Source: Siphonodentalium dalli
Lineage: Eukaryota; Mollusca; Scaphopoda; Gadilida; Siphonodentaliidae
Direction: 5' to 3'
Assembly (NCBI GenBank): GCA_032622095.1
Contig: CP136061.1
Coordinates: 12,043,287-12,107,286, forward strand
DNA length: 64,000 nt
Positions 61,931 through 64,000 of the stretch are shown here, in pieces (position 1 is the first letter of the stretch; each line of letters starts with the position of its first letter). The position numbers and the translations under genes are program-made. The notes beneath the pieces were generated by a model. The model saw only the letters and a program-made list of their open reading frames with translations. It was not told the origin of the DNA and made no database searches.

Positions 61931-62840
61931 TGTTCATGCCTGTATCGTTGTGGTGAGGTACCGGTGTGTATTTCTGTATTCTGCATTGTTCATGTCTGTA
62001 TCGTTGTGGTGAGGTACCGGTGGGTGTTTCTGTGTTCTGCATTGTTCATGTCTGTATCGTTGTGGTGAGGTACCGGTGGGTGTTTCTGTGTTCTGCATTG
62101 TTAATGCCTGTATCGTTGTGGTGAGGTACCGGTGGGTGTTTCTGTATTCTGCATTGTTCATGCCTGTATCGTTGTGGTGAGGTACGGGTGGGTGTTTCTG
62201 TATTCTGCATTGTTCATGCCTGTATCGTTGTGTTGAGGTACCGGTGAGTGTTTCTGTATTCTGCATTGTACATGCCTGTATCGTTGTGGTGAGGTACCGG
62301 TGGGTGTTTCTGTGTTCTGCATTGTTCATGTCTGTATCGTTGTGGTGAGGTACCGGTGGGTGTTTCTGTGTTCTGCATTGTTCATGCCTGTATCGTTGTG
62401 GTGAGGTACCGGTGGGTGTTTCTGTATTCTGCATTGTTCATGCCTGTATCGTTGTGGTGAGGTACCGGTGGGTGTTTCTGTATTCTGCATTGTTCATGCC
62501 TGTATCGTTGTGGTGAGGTACCGGTGAGTGTTTCTGTATTCTGCATTGTTCATGCCTGTATCGTTGTGGTGAGGTACCGGTGAGTGTTTCTGTATTCTGC
62601 ATTGTTCATGCCTGTATCGATGTGGTGAGGTACGGGTGGGTGTTTCTGTATTCTGCGTTGTTCATGCCTGTATCGTTGTGGTGAGGTACCGGTGGGTGTT
62701 TCTGTGTTCTGCATTGTTCATGTCTGTATCGTTGTGGTGAGGTACCGGTGGGTGTTTCTGTGTTCTACATTGTTCATGCCTGTATCGTTGTGGTGAGGTA
62801 CCGGTGGGTGTTTCTGTATTATGCATTGTTCATGCCTGTA
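61931..62840. repeat. 5-monomer (280-bp) HOR with TGTTCTG pairs
   Basis: Paired TGTTCTG monomers near 62,034/62,090 return near 62,314/62,370, each pair separated by a CATGTCTG. Private variants are TTGTTAATG near 62,101, GTGTTGAGG near 62,233 and TTGTACATG near 62,270. The minus strand is open over 61,934-62,434 (166 codons) only because several TCA stops at offset 4 happen to be changed or out of frame. Confidence 0.82.
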
Positions 62841-63640
62841 TCGTTGTGGTGAGGTACCGGTTGGTGTTTCTGTATTCTGCATTGTTCATGCCTGTATCGA
62901 TGTGGTGAGGTACGGGTGGGTGTTTCTGTATTCCGCATTGTTCATGCCTGTATCGTTGTGGTGAGGTACCGGTGGGTGTTTCTGTATTCTACATTGTTCA
63001 TGCCTGTATCGTTGTGGTGAGGTACCGGTGGGTGTTTCTGTATTCTGCATTGTTCATGCATGTATCGTTGTGGTGAGGTACCGGTGGGTGTTTCTGTATT
63101 CTGCATTGTTCATGCCTGTATCGTTGTGGTGAGGTACCGGTGGGTGTTTCTGTATTCTGCATTGTTCATGCATGTATCATTGTGGTGAGGTACCGGTGGG
63201 TATTTCTGTATTCTGCATTGTTCATGCCTGTATCGTTGTGGTGAGGTACCGGTTGGTGTTTCTGTATTCTGCATTGTTCATGCCTGTATCGATGTGGTGA
63301 GGTACGGGTGGGTGTTTCTGTATTCCGCATTGTTCATGCCTGTATCGTTGTGGTGAGGTACCGGTGGGTGTTTCTGTATTCTACATTGTTCATGCCTGTA
63401 TCGTTGTGGTGAGGTACCGGTGGGTGTTTCTGTATTCTGCATTGTTCATGCATGTATCGTTGTGGTGAGGTACCGGTGGGTGTTTCTGTATTCTGCATTG
63501 TTCATGCCTGTATCGTTGTGGTGAGGTACCGGTGGGTGTTTCTGTATTCTGCATTGTTCATGCCTGTATCGTTGTGGTGAGGTACCGGTGGGTGTTTCTG
63601 TATTCTGCATTGTTCATGCATGTATCGTTGTGGTGAGGTA
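62841..63640. repeat. 7-monomer (392-bp) HOR, two tandem copies
   Basis: GGTTGG, CGATG with GTACGGG (62,900/63,292), TATTCCGC, TTCTACATT and CATGCATG (63,060/63,452) repeat in order at 392 bp. A further CATGCATG near 63,172 is linked to GTATCAT, a G to A change at the first CpG. A third CATGCATG near 63,620 ends the run. Confidence 0.86.
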
Positions 63641-64000
63641 CCGGTGGGTGTTTCTGTATGCTGCATTGTTCATGCCTGTATCGTTGTGGTGAGGTACCGG
63701 TGGGTGTTTCTGTATGCTGCATTGTTCATGCCTGTATCGTTGTGGTGAGGTACCGGTGGGTATTTCTGTATTCTGCATTGTTCATGCCTGTATCGTTGTG
63801 GTGAGGTACCGGTGAGTGTTTCTGTATTCTGCATTGTTCATGTCTGTATCGTTGTGGTGAGGTAAGGGTGGGTATTTCTGTATTCTGCATTGTTCATGGC
63901 TGTATCGTTGTGGTGAGGTACCGGTGGGTGTTTCTGTATTCCGCATTGTTCATGCCTGTATCGTTGTGGTGAGGTACCGGTGGGTGTTTCTGTATTCTGC
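63641..64000. repeat. Right-end monomers sharing the left-end haplotype
   Basis: Two TATGCTG monomers, a GGGTATTT and a GTGAGTG monomer lead to CATGTCTG, GTAAGGGTGGGTATTT (about 63,861-63,876) and CATGGCTG (about 63,896). That four-variant order also occurs at 793-850 and 3,145-3,202, and nowhere else that I found. The array runs off the window at offset 54 of a monomer. Confidence 0.82.

Larger units (their letters stand above)
1..64000. repeat. 56-bp satellite DNA array, about 1,143 head-to-tail monomers
   Basis: Every line of the window reads as the same 56-bp monomer. Positions 1-56 give the consensus. Its landmarks by 0-based offset are TTGTTCATGCC at 0, GTATCGTTGTGG at 12, GAGGTACCGGT at 25 and GTTTCTGTATTCTGCA at 40. 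No unique spacer, inversion or inserted element interrupts it. Phase at the right end differs from a pure 56-bp period by 7 bases, which nine small indels explain exactly. Most monomers differ from consensus by 0-4 substitutions. Recurrent variant offsets are 9, 10, 18, 22, 36-38, 40, 44 and 51-53; GTATCG (12-17) and GTGAGGTA (23-30) change rarely. Composition of the consensus is A6 C9 G18 T23. Long pure arrays of this kind are eukaryotic satellite DNA; chromosomal location and species are not visible. Confidence 0.99.

Noticed and set aside
61934-62434. Open frames on both strands, the longest 166 codons on the minus strand, with repetitive peptides
   Set aside because: The consensus has one stop per monomer per strand (TGA at offset 24; TCA at offset 4 read in reverse). 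As 56 is not divisible by 3, each frame meets a stop about every 168 nt. All open frames are runs where one or two of these stops are mutated; both strands and all frames look alike, and there are no start or splice contexts or non-repeat ends.
1-64000. CRISPR array
   Set aside because: The whole 56-bp period is conserved. There are no unique spacers, no leader and no cas genes, and the length is far beyond known arrays.
1-64000. Telomeric repeat or Rap1-type site in ACACCCACC (minus strand)
   Set aside because: The 56-bp unit is not a telomere repeat, and only the first 8 or so positions fit a Rap1-like consensus. CACCC boxes are too short to mean anything alone.
1-64000. tRNA, rRNA, promoter, terminator, IS or transposon sequences
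   Set aside because: No stretch departs from the 56-bp phase long enough to hold any such feature; the largest length change is 4 bp.

Overview
The whole window is one uninterrupted tandem satellite array. A 56-bp monomer repeats head to tail, always in the same orientation, from base 1 to base 64,000. The first monomer (1-56) is also the consensus. Phase tracking gives 1,142 full monomers plus 55 bases of the next (about 1,143). I see at least nine small indels whose net sum (-7 bp) closes exactly with the phase at the right end. No gene, RNA gene, transposon, CRISPR array or unique sequence is visible, and neither edge of the array lies in the window.

The organism is almost certainly a eukaryote: tens of kilobases of pure short-monomer satellite with nested higher-order repeats (HORs) is typical of (peri)centromeric, subtelomeric or other heterochromatic DNA. 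The species cannot be read from the sequence. The monomer is about 48% GC and very strand-asymmetric (A6 C9 G18 T23 on the + strand). Each monomer carries overlapping KpnI (GGTACC) and AgeI (ACCGGT) sites and two CpGs.

Layout. 1-3,400: a 15-monomer (840-bp) HOR with perfect copies. 3,401-14,150: mostly unordered monomers with 2- to 3-monomer local duplications. 14,151-40,000: a HOR-rich core built from a few recurring blocks. Block 'A' occurs at 14.2, 17.05 and 27.4 kb. Block 'B' is a 50-monomer, 2,800-bp unit starting at 18,765, 23,303 and 29,128, with partial copies at 16,413, 21,565 and 26,104. Ten-monomer 'D' and 'E' blocks assemble into 25- and 35-monomer periods at 31-39 kb. 40,080-45,342: a second HOR domain with a 28-monomer tandem duplication inside a larger duplication. 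45,343-64,000: more diverged monomers with short local HORs of 10, 8, 5, 4, 3 and 7 monomers.

Open frames occur on both strands only because the consensus has one stop per monomer per strand and 56 is not a multiple of 3, so each frame meets a stop about every 168 nt. They are not genes. The interest lies in the recombination record: resolvable crossover junctions, perfect kilobase duplications, a 363-bp exact match 20.5 kb apart, near absence of indels and retained CpGs.
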